Source: Conexibacter sp.
Lineage (GTDB): Bacteria > Actinomycetota > Thermoleophilia > Solirubrobacterales > 70-9
Direction: 5' to 3'
Assembly: GCA_018263295.1 (NCBI GenBank)
Contig: JADFCZ010000042.1
Span: forward strand, 1-38,016
Length of the DNA: 38,016 nt
The position numbers were made by a program, and so were the translations under genes. This document shows positions 1-7,965 of this stretch, in pieces. The notes under the pieces were generated by a model. It worked only from the letters and a program-made list of their open reading frames with translations. It did not search any database and had not been told where the DNA came from. Positions within the stretch are counted from its first letter, which is position 1. Each line of letters starts with the position of its first letter.

Positions 1-926
1 CCCTCGTCGCCGCCGGAGGCGAGGGCGATCGCCGCCGCGGCGGCGACGACCAGCGCGACGAGGCCGCCGACCACCAGCCGGCTGCGCCGCAGATCACCCG
101 AGCCCGAGCCCGAGCCCGTCGCGGCGGGCGCCTCGTCGGTGGGGGGCGGCGTCGCGGCCCGGGTCGCCGGGCCGACGGCCGTCACGTGGACGCTCCGGCG
201 CTCGGCGAGCTCGCGCGCCTCGTCTGCGCTCGCCGGCCGGTCCACCGGGTCGATGCTGGTCAGGGCGTCGATCAGCCTCCCGATCCGGTCCGGGTCGCTC
301 GCCGAGAGCTGCTCGGAGAGCAGGAGGCCGAGCGAGTAGAGGTCGGATTTCGCGGTGGCCCGCCCGCCGCGCTCGACCTCCGGGGCGAGGTAGGTCGGCG
401 TCCCGACGACGTGGCCCTCGTTGGTCAGGGCGGTCGCGTCTCCCGCCTGCGCGATCCCGAAGTCGGTCAGCAGGATCCGGCCGCCGCGGTCGACGAGAAC
501 GTTGCCGGGCTTGACGTCGCGGTGGACGATGCCGGCGCCGTGGATGTGATCGAGCGCGTCGAGCAGCGCCTCCGCGAGCTCCTCCGTCGCCGGGCCGCGA
601 CCCTCGGCGCGCAGCTCCGCGAGGTTCGAGCCGTCCACGAACTCGCTGACGAGGAAGGGACGATCGCCCTCGTACCCGTAGTCGTAGACCGAGACGAGAT
701 GGGGATGGGAGAGCGCCGCCGCGATCTGCGCCTCGCGCTCGAAGCGGATCGAGAAGGTCTCGTCGGCGACGATCGCCTCCGACGGGATCTTGATCGCCAC
801 GCGGCGGGCGAGTCGGTCGTCGAGGCCGAGCCAGACCGTCGCCATGCCGCCGCTGCCGAGCCTCCGCTCGAGCGTGTAGCGACCACCTGCCAGCTCGGAT
901 CCCCGTCTGAAGATCCTTGGTTCCAC
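1..926 (-). CDS. Ser/Thr protein kinase, membrane-anchored (C-terminus cut by window edge)
   Basis: About 308 residues are visible, reading from GTG at 926 leftwards and still open at base 1. This is a Hanks-type kinase. Visible motifs are the glycine loop LGSGGMATVWLG (res 23-34), VAIK Lys46, the helix-C Glu in FEREAQ (62-67), HRDVKPGN (135-142), DFG (155-157), APE (181-183), DLYSLG (195-200) and the subdomain XI Arg230. A Pro/Thr/Gly-Ser linker (about 255-279) leads to one hydrophobic helix (about 284-303), so the kinase is cytoplasmic and an outside or sensor part probably follows beyond the window, as in PknB-like proteins. The C-lobe is unusually short: only about 35 residues separate Asp195 from Arg230. 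The GTG start was chosen because a TAGCCT hexamer lies 8 nt upstream and the kinase fold begins at residue 16. Substrates cannot be inferred. Confidence 0.9.
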   Translation of the reverse strand, partial: MEPRIFRRGSELAGGRYTLERRLGSGGMATVWLGLDDRLARRVAIKIPSEAIVADETFSIRFEREAQIAAALSHPHLVSVYDYGYEGDRPFLVSEFVDGSNLAELRAEGRGPATEELAEALLDALDHIHGAGIVHRDVKPGNVLVDRGGRILLTDFGIAQAGDATALTNEGHVVGTPTYLAPEVERGGRATAKSDLYSLGLLLSEQLSASDPDRIGRLIDALTSIDPVDRPASADEARELAERRSVHVTAVGPATRAATPPPTDEAPAATGSGSGSGDLRRSRLVVGGLVALVVAAAAAIALASGGDE

Positions 927-934
927 CGGGCCCG

Positions 935-940
935 AGGCTA
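935..940 (-). promoter_or_regulatory. -10 hexamer TAGCCT of the kinase gene
   Basis: TAGCCT on the minus strand, 8 nt before the GTG at 926. This predicts a leaderless transcript. No clear -35 is seen. Confidence 0.5.
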
Positions 941-990
941 GAGAAAACGCCCGCTCATGAACCCGGTTTCAGGGCACGGGATTTGTCCCT

Positions 991-1004
991 GCCGGATTCC
1001 CGGC
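991..1004 (-). terminator. short GC hairpin after the serine hydrolase gene
   Basis: GCCGG-ATTC-CCGGC lies 8 bp beyond the hydrolase stop and upstream of the kinase promoter. There is no T tract, so termination is only possible. Confidence 0.3.
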
Positions 1005-1012
1005 GACGCCGC

Positions 1013-2164
1013 TCAGCGGAGGGCGAGGCAGACCGCGTCGGCCTGGGCGCGGCGGATCAGCCCGCTGACCCGGGGCGAGCCCTCCCCGGGGACGATCTGC
1101 GAGTTGACCGAGAACACGACCGACCGCTTGCCGTTGGCGCTGGAGGCCGCGAAGAGCCGGTAGCCCGGATAGGAGCCGGTGTGCCCGTAGACGGTGCCGC
1201 ACCGGGTCCGGTAGCGGAACAGGCCGAGGGTGGCGTCGTTGCGCCCGGGGCCCGGCGGCGAGGAGCGCCCGCGCACGTACCGGTTCTGGCTCCGCGCGAC
1301 CTTGGAGCTGAAGAGCTCACCGCCGACGTAGGCCCGAAAGAAGTCGTTGACGTCGGCGGGGGTCGAGACGATCCCACCCGATGCCCAGGCGAGCGCGGGG
1401 TTGATGAACTTGCTGACGTCCTCGAACCTGCCCTGGTCGTTGCGGTCGTAGCCGTGCATGTAGCCCTTCGGCATCGCGAGCGTGTCGGGAAGGCTCGTGT
1501 TGCGGATTCCGACGGGCTCGTAGATCTCGTTCTGCATCAGCTTGTTGTAGGGACGGCCCGTGGCGGCCTCGACGAGCAGGCCGACCATGATGTTGTCGCT
1601 GTCGGAGTACTCGTAGCTCTCCCCCGGGGCGAGGCCGACGTCGAGGTCGTTCACGTAGTCGATGAGCTCGAAGGGCGTCATGTACTGACCCGGATCCGAC
1701 GTCAGGTCTTCGATGAAGGCCGGCTGGCGGATGTAGTCGGGCAGCCCGGCGGTGTGCCCGAGCATCTCGCGGACCGTCACCGCGTCGGCCTTCGGCCAGA
1801 TGCCGGGCAGCCACTGGCCGACGGTGTCGTCGAGGCCGATCCTCCGCTCCGAGACGAGCGACAAAGCGAGTGCGCCGTTGAAGGCTTTCGCCATGCTCGC
1901 GATCCTCATCGGCGAGTCGATCTTCGGCTTTGCGCCCGTCTTCCGGTCGGCGACGCCGCGGCGGCGGAAGTCGATCTCGCTGCCGCGCTGGATCAGGACC
2001 GACAGTCCCGGCGGGCCCTGGGGGTCGTCGATGATCCTGTCGAGAGCCGCGTCGAGGCGGCCGCCGCCGGCCGATGCGCCGGCGGGCAGCGCCAGCCCGC
2101 AGATGGCCGCGAGCAGCGCGCAGACGGCGAGAAGCGGGGCGCGAACGGGAACGGCGGAGCTCAT
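1013..2164 (-). CDS. exported serine hydrolase, beta-lactamase/DD-peptidase fold
   Basis: 383 residues. Residues 1-32 form a signal peptide (basic start, Leu/Ala-rich core, AGASAG end), so the enzyme should act outside the membrane. Family motifs of class C beta-lactamase/R61-type peptidases are present: SMAK with nucleophile Ser90 and Lys93, a Tyr motif YSD at 186-188 (Asn is more usual at the third place), and HTG near the C-terminus in GHTGSYPGY. Length fits the family. Such proteins include DD-carboxypeptidases, esterases and amide hydrolases, so the substrate is open. The YSD variant and lack of a clear lactamase signature argue against calling it a resistance enzyme. It diverges from dnaX with only 48 bp between starts and lies upstream of the kinase on the same strand. 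Confidence 0.88.
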   Translation of the reverse strand: MSSAVPVRAPLLAVCALLAAICGLALPAGASAGGGRLDAALDRIIDDPQGPPGLSVLIQRGSEIDFRRRGVADRKTGAKPKIDSPMRIASMAKAFNGALALSLVSERRIGLDDTVGQWLPGIWPKADAVTVREMLGHTAGLPDYIRQPAFIEDLTSDPGQYMTPFELIDYVNDLDVGLAPGESYEYSDSDNIMVGLLVEAATGRPYNKLMQNEIYEPVGIRNTSLPDTLAMPKGYMHGYDRNDQGRFEDVSKFINPALAWASGGIVSTPADVNDFFRAYVGGELFSSKVARSQNRYVRGRSSPPGPGRNDATLGLFRYRTRCGTVYGHTGSYPGYRLFAASSANGKRSVVFSVNSQIVPGEGSPRVSGLIRRAQADAVCLALR

Positions 2165-2177
2165 CTGAGGACGCAGG

Positions 2178-2183
2178 AGTCTA
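2178..2183 (-). promoter_or_regulatory. -10 hexamer TAGACT of the serine hydrolase gene
   Basis: Minus-strand TAGACT, 13 nt before ATG 2164, giving a leader of only about 6 nt. The same hexamer serves dnaX on the other strand, so the two promoters overlap back to back. Confidence 0.4.
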
Positions 2184-2198
2184 GGGGGAGCGCGCCTC

Positions 2199-2204
2199 TA
2201 GACT
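2199..2204 (+). promoter_or_regulatory. -10 hexamer TAGACT of dnaX
   Basis: TAGACT followed by 8 nt and GTG 2213, predicting a leaderless dnaX mRNA. Confidence 0.5.
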
Positions 2205-2212
2205 GACCGCTC

Positions 2213-4000
2213 GTGGCCGAGCAGTCCCTCTATCGCCGTCACCGCCCGCAGTCGTTCGCCGACGTCGTCGGGCAGGAACACGTCGTCCGGACCCTCAGCA
2301 ACGCGATCGAGCGCGATCGCGTCCACCACGCGTATCTGTTCGTCGGCTCGCGCGGAACCGGCAAGACCTCGATGGCCAAGATCCTCGCCCGCTCGCTGAA
2401 CTGTGTCAACGGGCCGACGCTCGAACCGTGCGGGGTCTGCGACTCCTGCGTGGCGATCGCTGCCGGCAGCTCGATGGACGTGATCGAGATGGACGCCGCC
2501 TCGAACCGCTCGGTCGACGACATCCGCGATCTCCGCGAGCGGGTGAGCTACGCGCCCCCGGAGGGGACCTGGAAGGTCTACATCCTCGACGAGGCTCACA
2601 TGCTCACCCGCGAGGCGTGGAACGCCTTCCTGAAGACGCTCGAGGAGCCGCCGCCGAACACCGTCTTCGTCCTCGCGACCACCGAGGCCCACAAGGTGAT
2701 GCCGACGATCGTCGATCGCTGCCAGCGCTTCGACTTCGGCCGGCCCTCCCCGGACGAGATCGCGATCGTCCTCCGGCGTGCGGCCGCGGCCGAGTCGATC
2801 GGGATCGACGACGGGGCCGTCGGAGCGATCGCCCGGGCGGCCAACGGCAGCTTCCGCGACGCCCTCGGCACGCTCGACCAGCTCGTCGCCTACAGCGGCA
2901 ACGAGATCGCGACCGAGGACGTACTGGCCGTGCTCGGCGTCGCCGACTCCGAGCTGATCTTCCGGGCGTCGGAGGCGATCGCGTCCGGCGACGGCGCCGA
3001 GGCGCTGCGGGTCAGCGCCGCGATCTCGAGCGCCGGCCACGACCCGGCGCGATTCGCTAGCGACCTGATCGCCCACCTCCGCCAGCTCCTCGTCGTTGCG
3101 ACGCTCGGCGAGATCCCCGACCACTTCCTCGTCGTCGCCGGCCAGGAGGCGCGGATCTCCGACCAGGCGAACCGCCTCGGCGAGATCGCGCTCGTCCGGG
3201 CGATCGACGAGCTCTCGGCGGCGCTCACCGCGATCCGCGAGGGCGACGAGGCGAGGATGACCGTCGAGCTCGCGCTGCTCCGGGCGGCGCGACCGGAGAT
3301 CGATCCCTCGCGGGCGGCGCTGAACCAGCGGATCGAGCGGCTCGAGGCGGCCGTGGCCGGCACCGGCCCCGCGCCCGCAGCTCCCGCCGCTCCTGCGCCG
3401 GCGGCCGCTCCCACGCCTCCGGCGCAGGCCGCGCCCGTCGCGGCACCTGAGCCCGAGTCGGCTGCGCCCGAGCCCACCGCCGTCGAGGCTGCGGCCCCGG
3501 AGCCCGCGGTGGCGCCCGCTCCCGAACCCGAACCTCCGGCCGAAGCCGCCGCGGCCGTGCAGGACGAGCCCTCGGCCGCCGGCCGCGAACGCGTCATCGA
3601 GCTCTGGCCCGGCATCCTCGAGCAGATGCGCCAGGACGGAGCCGGGATGCTTTCGGCCGTCGTCGGGATCGCTCGCCCCGTTGCGGTCGACGAAGACGAG
3701 GGGACGGTCACCATCGCCTTCCCGCCCGGTTCCGCCTTCAACCGCCGCAAGGCCGACGACAAGGACAACCGCGAGCTCGTCGCGAAGGCGATCCTCTCCG
3801 TCCTCGGCACGCCGCTGCGTCCCGTCTACACGATGCTGGACGACGAGCCCGAGGCCGAGTCCGCTCCGGCTGGGTCCGGCGGCGATGAGGCGGAGGCGGC
3901 GACCGGCGAGAACGAACTCGTCGAGCGTTTCATCGCCGAGTTCGATGCCGAGGTGGTAATCGACGACGAACCCGACAAACCGATGGAGGAGACGAGCTGA
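2213..4000 (+). CDS. dnaX: DNA polymerase III subunit gamma/tau
   Basis: 595 residues; the clamp-loader ATPase of the replisome. Visible features are Walker A GSRGTGKT (45-52), the zinc-binding Cys64/73/76/79 group, Walker B/DEAH at 126-129, and the conserved VDRCQRFDF segment of domain I. Domain III follows, then a long Ala/Pro/Glu linker (about 380-460), then a C-terminal tau-like domain that would hold the polymerase alpha subunit. The linker is the usual low-complexity spacer in high-GC species. The GTG start has a TANNNT box 8 nt upstream and begins directly at the conserved LYRRHRP motif. The stop overlaps the ebfC start by one base (TGATG), indicating translational coupling in a dnaX-ebfC-recR operon. 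No frameshift slippage site for a short gamma form was noticed. Confidence 0.97.
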   Translation: MAEQSLYRRHRPQSFADVVGQEHVVRTLSNAIERDRVHHAYLFVGSRGTGKTSMAKILARSLNCVNGPTLEPCGVCDSCVAIAAGSSMDVIEMDAASNRSVDDIRDLRERVSYAPPEGTWKVYILDEAHMLTREAWNAFLKTLEEPPPNTVFVLATTEAHKVMPTIVDRCQRFDFGRPSPDEIAIVLRRAAAAESIGIDDGAVGAIARAANGSFRDALGTLDQLVAYSGNEIATEDVLAVLGVADSELIFRASEAIASGDGAEALRVSAAISSAGHDPARFASDLIAHLRQLLVVATLGEIPDHFLVVAGQEARISDQANRLGEIALVRAIDELSAALTAIREGDEARMTVELALLRAARPEIDPSRAALNQRIERLEAAVAGTGPAPAAPAAPAPAAAPTPPAQAAPVAAPEPESAAPEPTAVEAAAPEPAVAPAPEPEPPAEAAAAVQDEPSAAGRERVIELWPGILEQMRQDGAGMLSAVVGIARPVAVDEDEGTVTIAFPPGSAFNRRKADDKDNRELVAKAILSVLGTPLRPVYTMLDDEPEAESAPAGSGGDEAEAATGENELVERFIAEFDAEVVIDDEPDKPMEETS

Positions 4001-4359
4001 TGGCGAGAGGACGGATGCCTGGCGGACCCGGCGGGCTCGACATGGGCGCGCTGATGAAGCAGGCGCAGCAGATGCAGGCCGACATGGCGAAGGCCCAGGA
4101 GGAGCTCAAGGACGAGATCGTCGACACCAGCGCCGGCGGTGGGATGGTCAAGGTCAAGGTCAGCGGCGACCTCGTCGTCCAGGAGATCGTCATCGACCCC
4201 GCTGCCGTGGATCCGGAGGACGTCGAGATGCTCCAGGACATGGTCCTCGCCGCGGTCAACGAGGGGATCCGCGCCGCGCAGGAGCGGGCGGAGTCGAAGA
4301 TGGGCGGCATCGCCGGCGGTCTCGGCGGCGGCGGCGGTCTCGGCCTTCCGGGCATGTAG
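4000..4359 (+). CDS. ebfC: YbaB/EbfC family nucleoid-associated protein
   Basis: 119 residues. Small dimeric DNA-binding protein of the YbaB/EbfC family. Seen are the Met/Gln-rich helix (MGALMKQAQQMQADMAKAQ), the VDTSAGGGMVKVKVSGD strand segment and the VLAAVNEGIRAAQ helix typical of the family, then a Gly-rich tail (GGLGGGGGLG). It sits between dnaX and recR as in very many bacteria, with start overlapping the dnaX stop and a GGAGGA ribosome site about 9 nt upstream. In the family it binds DNA and is linked to recombination and nucleoid organisation; its exact role here is inferred from context. Confidence 0.95.
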   Translation: MARGRMPGGPGGLDMGALMKQAQQMQADMAKAQEELKDEIVDTSAGGGMVKVKVSGDLVVQEIVIDPAAVDPEDVEMLQDMVLAAVNEGIRAAQERAESKMGGIAGGLGGGGGLGLPGM

Positions 4360-4950
4360 TTGCACCCGGCGCCGGTCGACAGGCTGATCGCCGAGCTCGG
4401 GAAGCTGCCCGGGATCGGCCGCCGGACCGCCCAGCGGCTCGCGTTCCACATCCTGCGCTCCAGCGATGACGACGCTTTCGCTCTCGCCGCGGCGATCCGC
4501 GAGGTGAAGGAGCAGATCGGCCTCTGCGAGACCTGCTTCAACCTCGCCGAGGGCCCCGTCTGCGAAGTCTGCGCCGACCCGCGCCGCAACCGGGAGCTGA
4601 TCTGCGTCGTCGAGGAGCCCCAGGACGTGATCCCGATCGAACGGACAGGCGAGTACCGCGGGCTCTACCACGTGCTCGGCGGAGCGCTCTCGCCGATCGA
4701 CGGCATCGACCCGTCCGACCTGAAGATCGAGGAGCTCGTCGCCCGGGTCGACGCCGGCGGCGTCGAGGAGATCGTCATCGCGACCAATCCCACCACCACC
4801 GGCGAGGCCACCGCCCACCACATCGGCGAGCGCCTCCGCGGTCGCGTCACCCTGACCCGGCTCGCCAGCGGCCTGCCGGTCGGGGCCGACCTCGAGCATG
4901 CCGACGAGGTCACCCTCGGGCGCGCCCTGACCGGCCGCCGCAGCGTCTAG
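4360..4950 (+). CDS. recR: recombination mediator RecR
   Basis: 196 residues. RecR with RecO/RecF loads RecA at gaps in DNA. Domains in order are the helix-hairpin-helix LGKLPGIGRRTAQRLAFH (13-30), the C4 zinc finger Cys56/59/68/71, and the Toprim domain from ICVVEEPQD with the GEYRGLYHVLGGALSP segment and the TNPTTTGEAT loop. Length is standard. The start is TTG immediately after the ebfC TAG with no gap, so translation is probably coupled; no better start exists between that stop and the HhH domain. It is the last gene of the dnaX-ebfC-recR unit and is followed by a palindrome that could end transcription. Confidence 0.95.
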   Translation: MHPAPVDRLIAELGKLPGIGRRTAQRLAFHILRSSDDDAFALAAAIREVKEQIGLCETCFNLAEGPVCEVCADPRRNRELICVVEEPQDVIPIERTGEYRGLYHVLGGALSPIDGIDPSDLKIEELVARVDAGGVEEIVIATNPTTTGEATAHHIGERLRGRVTLTRLASGLPVGADLEHADEVTLGRALTGRRSV

Positions 4951-4966
4951 AGCCGCCGCCCGCGCA

Positions 4967-4998
4967 GTCGCCGAGTGTCCCGCGGGACACTCGGCGAC
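4967..4998. repeat. perfect 32-bp palindrome
   Basis: Arm GTCGCCGAGTGTCCCG is followed directly by its exact reverse complement, starting 16 bp after the recR stop. It could fold as a terminator stem or serve as a symmetric protein-binding or cleavage site. Its core GAGTGTCCCGCGG recurs in two copies just downstream. Confidence 0.9.
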
Positions 4999-5031
4999 CC
5001 GCCGACCTCCGAGGGCGCCGATCCGCTCGTC

Positions 5032-5056
5032 GGGGAGTGTCCCGCGGAGCACCGGG
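5032..5056 (+). repeat. direct repeat copy 1 (25 bp)
   Basis: A 25-bp unit beginning GGGGAGTGTCCCGCGG and ending AGCACCGGG, identical to the unit at 5077-5101. It carries the left half of the 32-bp palindrome but with the right half changed. Confidence 0.85.
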
Positions 5057-5076
5057 ATGGCCGGAGCACCGGCTCC

Positions 5077-5101
5077 GGGGAGTGTCCCGCGGAGCACCGG
5101 G
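5077..5101 (+). repeat. direct repeat copy 2 (25 bp)
   Basis: Identical to 5032-5056; the starts are 45 bp apart. Together with the palindrome this makes three GAGTGTCCCGCGG cores within 130 bp, between recR and the HNH gene. Confidence 0.85.
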
Positions 5102-5102
5102 T

Positions 5103-5151
5103 GTGCCGATTCTGTGTCGAATGTGCCGATTCCGAAACCGAAGCGTGCCGA
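5103..5151 (+). repeat. helically spaced GTGCCGA repeats upstream of the HNH gene
   Basis: GTGCCGA occurs at 5103, 5123 and 5145 with a near copy GTGTCGA at 5114; the spacings 11, 9 and 22 are close to whole turns of the helix. They end about 50 bp before the TAGCTT hexamer, so they may be regulator sites. The patch is visibly lower in GC than its surroundings. Confidence 0.55.
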
Positions 5152-5199
5152 AACCGTGAAATCGGCCTGAACAAGCCGTTTTCGGTCCGGGTCCGGGGC

Positions 5200-5205
5200 T
5201 AGCTT
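5200..5205 (+). promoter_or_regulatory. -10 hexamer TAGCTT of the HNH gene
   Basis: TAGCTT, 7 nt before ATG 5213. Predicts a leaderless mRNA. Confidence 0.5.
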
Positions 5206-5212
5206 CGAAGCC

Positions 5213-6598
5213 ATGTTCATCGACGCCGCACCACCCGTATCAACCGACCCCTTCGCGGCGCCGATCGCACCCGGGGCGGACGCGTCCCTCCGCGACCTCG
5301 ATGCCGAGACCTTGGAGCGGCGAATCGGCGAGCTCGCCGGCCAGATCGCGGCGGCGACGTGCCGCTGGCTTCTGCTCGTAGCCGAGTTCGACCGCCGGGG
5401 CGAGCACGAGCGCCAGGGGTTCTCCTGCTGCGCCCGCTGGCTCGCCTGGCGATGCTCGGTCTCGCGAAGAACGGCGTTCGAGTACGTGCGGGTCGCGCGT
5501 GCACTGGCGGATCTCCCGCTCACGACCGCCTCCTTCGCGGCGGGGAAGCTCAGCTACTCGAAGGTGAGAGCGCTGACCAGGGTCGTCGATCCGGATGACG
5601 AGCAGGCGTTGCTCGACCTGGCCGAGGACGCCACCGCCGCCCAGCTCGAGCGAATCCTCCTCGCCTACCGGAAGGCGACGAGCCCGGACGAGGCCGAGGA
5701 GGCGCGAGCGCGGCGCCATCTGACCACGTCGTGGGAGGACGACGGCAACCTCCGGATCAGCGGCATCCTGCCGGCCGAGGAGGGCGCGCTGCTGCTCAAG
5801 GCGCTGGAGATCGCCTGCGAGGGTCTCTGGCGCGAACGTACGGCGGACCGTCTCGCCGAGGCGACTCCCGCCGACGACGAGGGCGAGCGCAAAGTGGCCG
5901 AGGACTGCCCGGCCCCGTCGACGGCCGATGCCATCGGCGCGCTGGCCGACGACTTCCTGGCCCGCGGCTCGCTCGGCGCCGACCGCTCCGGCGGCGATCG
6001 TCACCAGGTGGTCTGCCATGTCGATCTCGCGGATCTGGCAGATCCGGGTTCGGCCCGCAGCAACGCGGTCGTCGAGGGGCGGGCCGGGTTGCCGCCCGCC
6101 ACCGCCTCCCGGATCGCCTGCGACGCGTCCGTAATGCTGATGGTCGAGTCCGGCGGCAGCCCGGTCTCCGTCGGCCGCAAGACCCGGGCGATCCCGCCCG
6201 CGATCGCCCGCGCGCTGCGGTCGCGCGACCATGGCTGCAGGTTCCCCGGCTGCGGGTCGACGCGATTCGTCGATGCCCATCACGTCAGGCATTGGGCCGC
6301 CGGAGGCGAGACGTCCCTCGACAACCTCGTTCGGCTCTGCCGCCACCATCACCGCCTCGTACACGAGGGCGGGTTCGGCGTCGAGATGGTCGCGGGACGC
6401 CCCCGGTTCACGACCCCGGACGGAGCGAGGATCCCGGACGCGCCGAAGCTCGGCCCCTCGAGACGCGGCTCCGGCCCGGCGCCGGCGCCGCTGCGGTGGG
6501 TGCGCGGGATCGACCAGCGAACGGTGATGGCGGGCTCACGGGGGGAACCGTTCGACCTCGATCTGACGGTCTCGACGCTCGCGTGCCGGCGGGAGTGA
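5213..6598 (+). CDS. DUF222 / HNH endonuclease-domain protein (13E12-repeat type)
   Basis: 461 residues. The N-terminal two thirds are the helical DUF222-like region (conserved-looking [16 protein letters not shown] and [12 protein letters not shown] segments). The C-terminus is an HNH nuclease domain with zinc-type Cys342 and Cys347 (CRFPGC), the catalytic DAHH motif, the Asn in SLDNLVRLC and the final CRHHHRLVH. These genes are multicopy in many actinobacteria and are often called 13E12 repeats; their function is not established. The nuclease motifs look intact. It separates recR from lysC, and its spacer holds palindromes and repeats, which suggests it arrived by insertion. The ATG start has a -10 box 7 nt upstream. 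The stop overlaps an ATG that is not thought to be the lysC start. Confidence 0.9.
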   Translation: MFIDAAPPVSTDPFAAPIAPGADASLRDLDAETLERRIGELAGQIAAATCRWLLLVAEFDRRGEHERQGFSCCARWLAWRCSVSRRTAFEYVRVARALADLPLTTASFAAGKLSYSKVRALTRVVDPDDEQALLDLAEDATAAQLERILLAYRKATSPDEAEEARARRHLTTSWEDDGNLRISGILPAEEGALLLKALEIACEGLWRERTADRLAEATPADDEGERKVAEDCPAPSTADAIGALADDFLARGSLGADRSGGDRHQVVCHVDLADLADPGSARSNAVVEGRAGLPPATASRIACDASVMLMVESGGSPVSVGRKTRAIPPAIARALRSRDHGCRFPGCGSTRFVDAHHVRHWAAGGETSLDNLVRLCRHHHRLVHEGGFGVEMVAGRPRFTTPDGARIPDAPKLGPSRRGSGPAPAPLRWVRGIDQRTVMAGSRGEPFDLDLTVSTLACRRE

Positions 6599-6613
6599 TG
6601 GGGGTGGCCTCTC

Positions 6614-6619
6614 TATCCT
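6614..6619 (+). promoter_or_regulatory. -10 hexamer TATCCT of lysC
   Basis: TATCCT, 8 nt before GTG 6628. This decides the lysC start and gives lysC-asd its own promoter, independent of the HNH gene. Confidence 0.5.
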
Positions 6620-6627
6620 CAGCCGTC

Positions 6628-7965
6628 GTGACGAGCGATGCGACAAGCGCCGAGCCGCAGGCGAGCACCCCCGGAGTCGGCTCCGGGGGCGAGACCGTGG
6701 TCATGAAGTTCGGCGGCACCTCCGTCGCCGGGCCCGAGGACCTGAAGCGGGCGGCGGCCCGGATCGTCGCCGAGCGCGATCGCGGCAACAAGGTCGTCGC
6801 GGTGCTGTCCGCGCGGGGGAAGACGACCGACGAGCTGCTGACGATGGCGAGCGAGATCTCCGATCGCCCGAGCCCGCGCGAGATGGACATGCTGCTCTCG
6901 ACCGGTGAGCGGATCTCCTGCGCGCTCTGCGCGATGGCGATCTGGGACCTCGGCCACCAGGCGATCTCGCTGACCGGATCGCAGGCCGGGATCGTCACCG
7001 ACTCCTCGCACACGAAGGCGCGGATCGTCGACGTGCGCGCCGGCCGGATCGAGCAGGCGCTCGAGCAGGACAACATCGTCCTCGTCGCCGGGTTTCAGGG
7101 CGTCTCGACCGATTCCAAGGACGTGACCACGCTCGGGCGCGGCGGCTCCGACACGACTGCGGTGGCGCTCGCCGCGGCGCTCGGCGCTTCGGTCTGCGAG
7201 ATCTATACCGACGTCGCCGGCGTGTTCAGCGCCGATCCCCGCCTCGTGTCCGACGCCAGGAAGCTCGAGACGGTCTCGTTCGAGGAGATGCTCGAGATGT
7301 CGGCCTCCGGGGCCGGAGTGCTCCAGCTGCGGAGCGTCGAGTACGCCCGCAACCACGGCGTCAGGATTCACTGCAGGTCCTCGTTCGAGCAGGGCACCGG
7401 TACCCTCGTGGTCGCAGAGGACGAGACCTTGGAGAACCCCTTCGTCACAGCAGTCACCCACTCCGCCGAGGAGGCTCGCGTCACCCTGGCCGGGGTTCGC
7501 AACGAGCCCGGCATGGCGGGGCGGATCTTCACCGCGCTCGCCGAGGCGAACGTCAACGTCGACGTGATCATCCAGAACGAGCCGGTCTCGACCGAGCACG
7601 GCGCCGACCTGTCGTTCACGGTGGCCCGCGACGACCTCGATACCGCGGTCGGCGCGATCGAGGGCGAGAACGGCATGAGCTCGGGCGAGATCCTCACCGA
7701 CGTCCAGATCGGCAAGGTCTCGATCGTCGGCGCCGGCATGCGCAGCCACCCCGGCGTCGCCGCCAAGGTCTTCAAGGTCCTCGGCGACGAGGGCATCAAC
7801 ATCGAGATGATCTCGACGTCGCCGATCAAGATCTCCTGCGTGATCGCGGCCGATCGCGTCGACGACGCCGTCCGGGCGCTCCACACTGCGTTCGAGCTCG
7901 GCGCCGACGCGGTCCACGAAGAGGACTCGACCGGCGAGCACAAGGCTCGCGCCCTCGGGCGATGA
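6628..7965 (+). CDS. lysC: aspartate kinase
   Basis: 445 residues. Phosphorylates L-aspartate, the first step to lysine, diaminopimelate, threonine and methionine. Seen are the KFGGTSV nucleotide-binding start (after a roughly 22-residue leader), the FQGVST and [17 protein letters not shown] motifs of the kinase domain, and two C-terminal ACT domains ([17 protein letters not shown] and [19 protein letters not shown]), which in this family bind the feedback inhibitors lysine and/or threonine. The GTG start at 6628 is preferred to the in-frame ATG at 6598 and to the long upstream open frame because of the TATCCT box 8 nt before it. It overlaps asd by four bases (ATGA), so the two are co-translated. 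Confidence 0.95.
   Translation: MTSDATSAEPQASTPGVGSGGETVVMKFGGTSVAGPEDLKRAAARIVAERDRGNKVVAVLSARGKTTDELLTMASEISDRPSPREMDMLLSTGERISCALCAMAIWDLGHQAISLTGSQAGIVTDSSHTKARIVDVRAGRIEQALEQDNIVLVAGFQGVSTDSKDVTTLGRGGSDTTAVALAAALGASVCEIYTDVAGVFSADPRLVSDARKLETVSFEEMLEMSASGAGVLQLRSVEYARNHGVRIHCRSSFEQGTGTLVVAEDETLENPFVTAVTHSAEEARVTLAGVRNEPGMAGRIFTALAEANVNVDVIIQNEPVSTEHGADLSFTVARDDLDTAVGAIEGENGMSSGEILTDVQIGKVSIVGAGMRSHPGVAAKVFKVLGDEGINIEMISTSPIKISCVIAADRVDDAVRALHTAFELGADAVHEEDSTGEHKARALGR

Noticed and set aside
1013-2164. Calling the serine hydrolase an AmpC beta-lactamase
   Set aside because: The SxxK and HTG motifs are shared by peptidases and esterases, and the YSD variant does not support a lactamase call.
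917-2206. Plus-strand frame opposite the serine hydrolase
   Set aside because: The minus-strand reading has a signal peptide and SMAK/YSD/HTG motifs; the plus frame has none.
4951-5101. A CRISPR array
   Set aside because: Only two identical 25-bp units plus a palindrome; spacing is irregular and no cas genes are present.
5731-6627. N-terminal extension of lysC into the HNH gene
   Set aside because: The frame is open but reads Arg/Gly low complexity; lysC has a promoter hexamer and start at 6614-6630.
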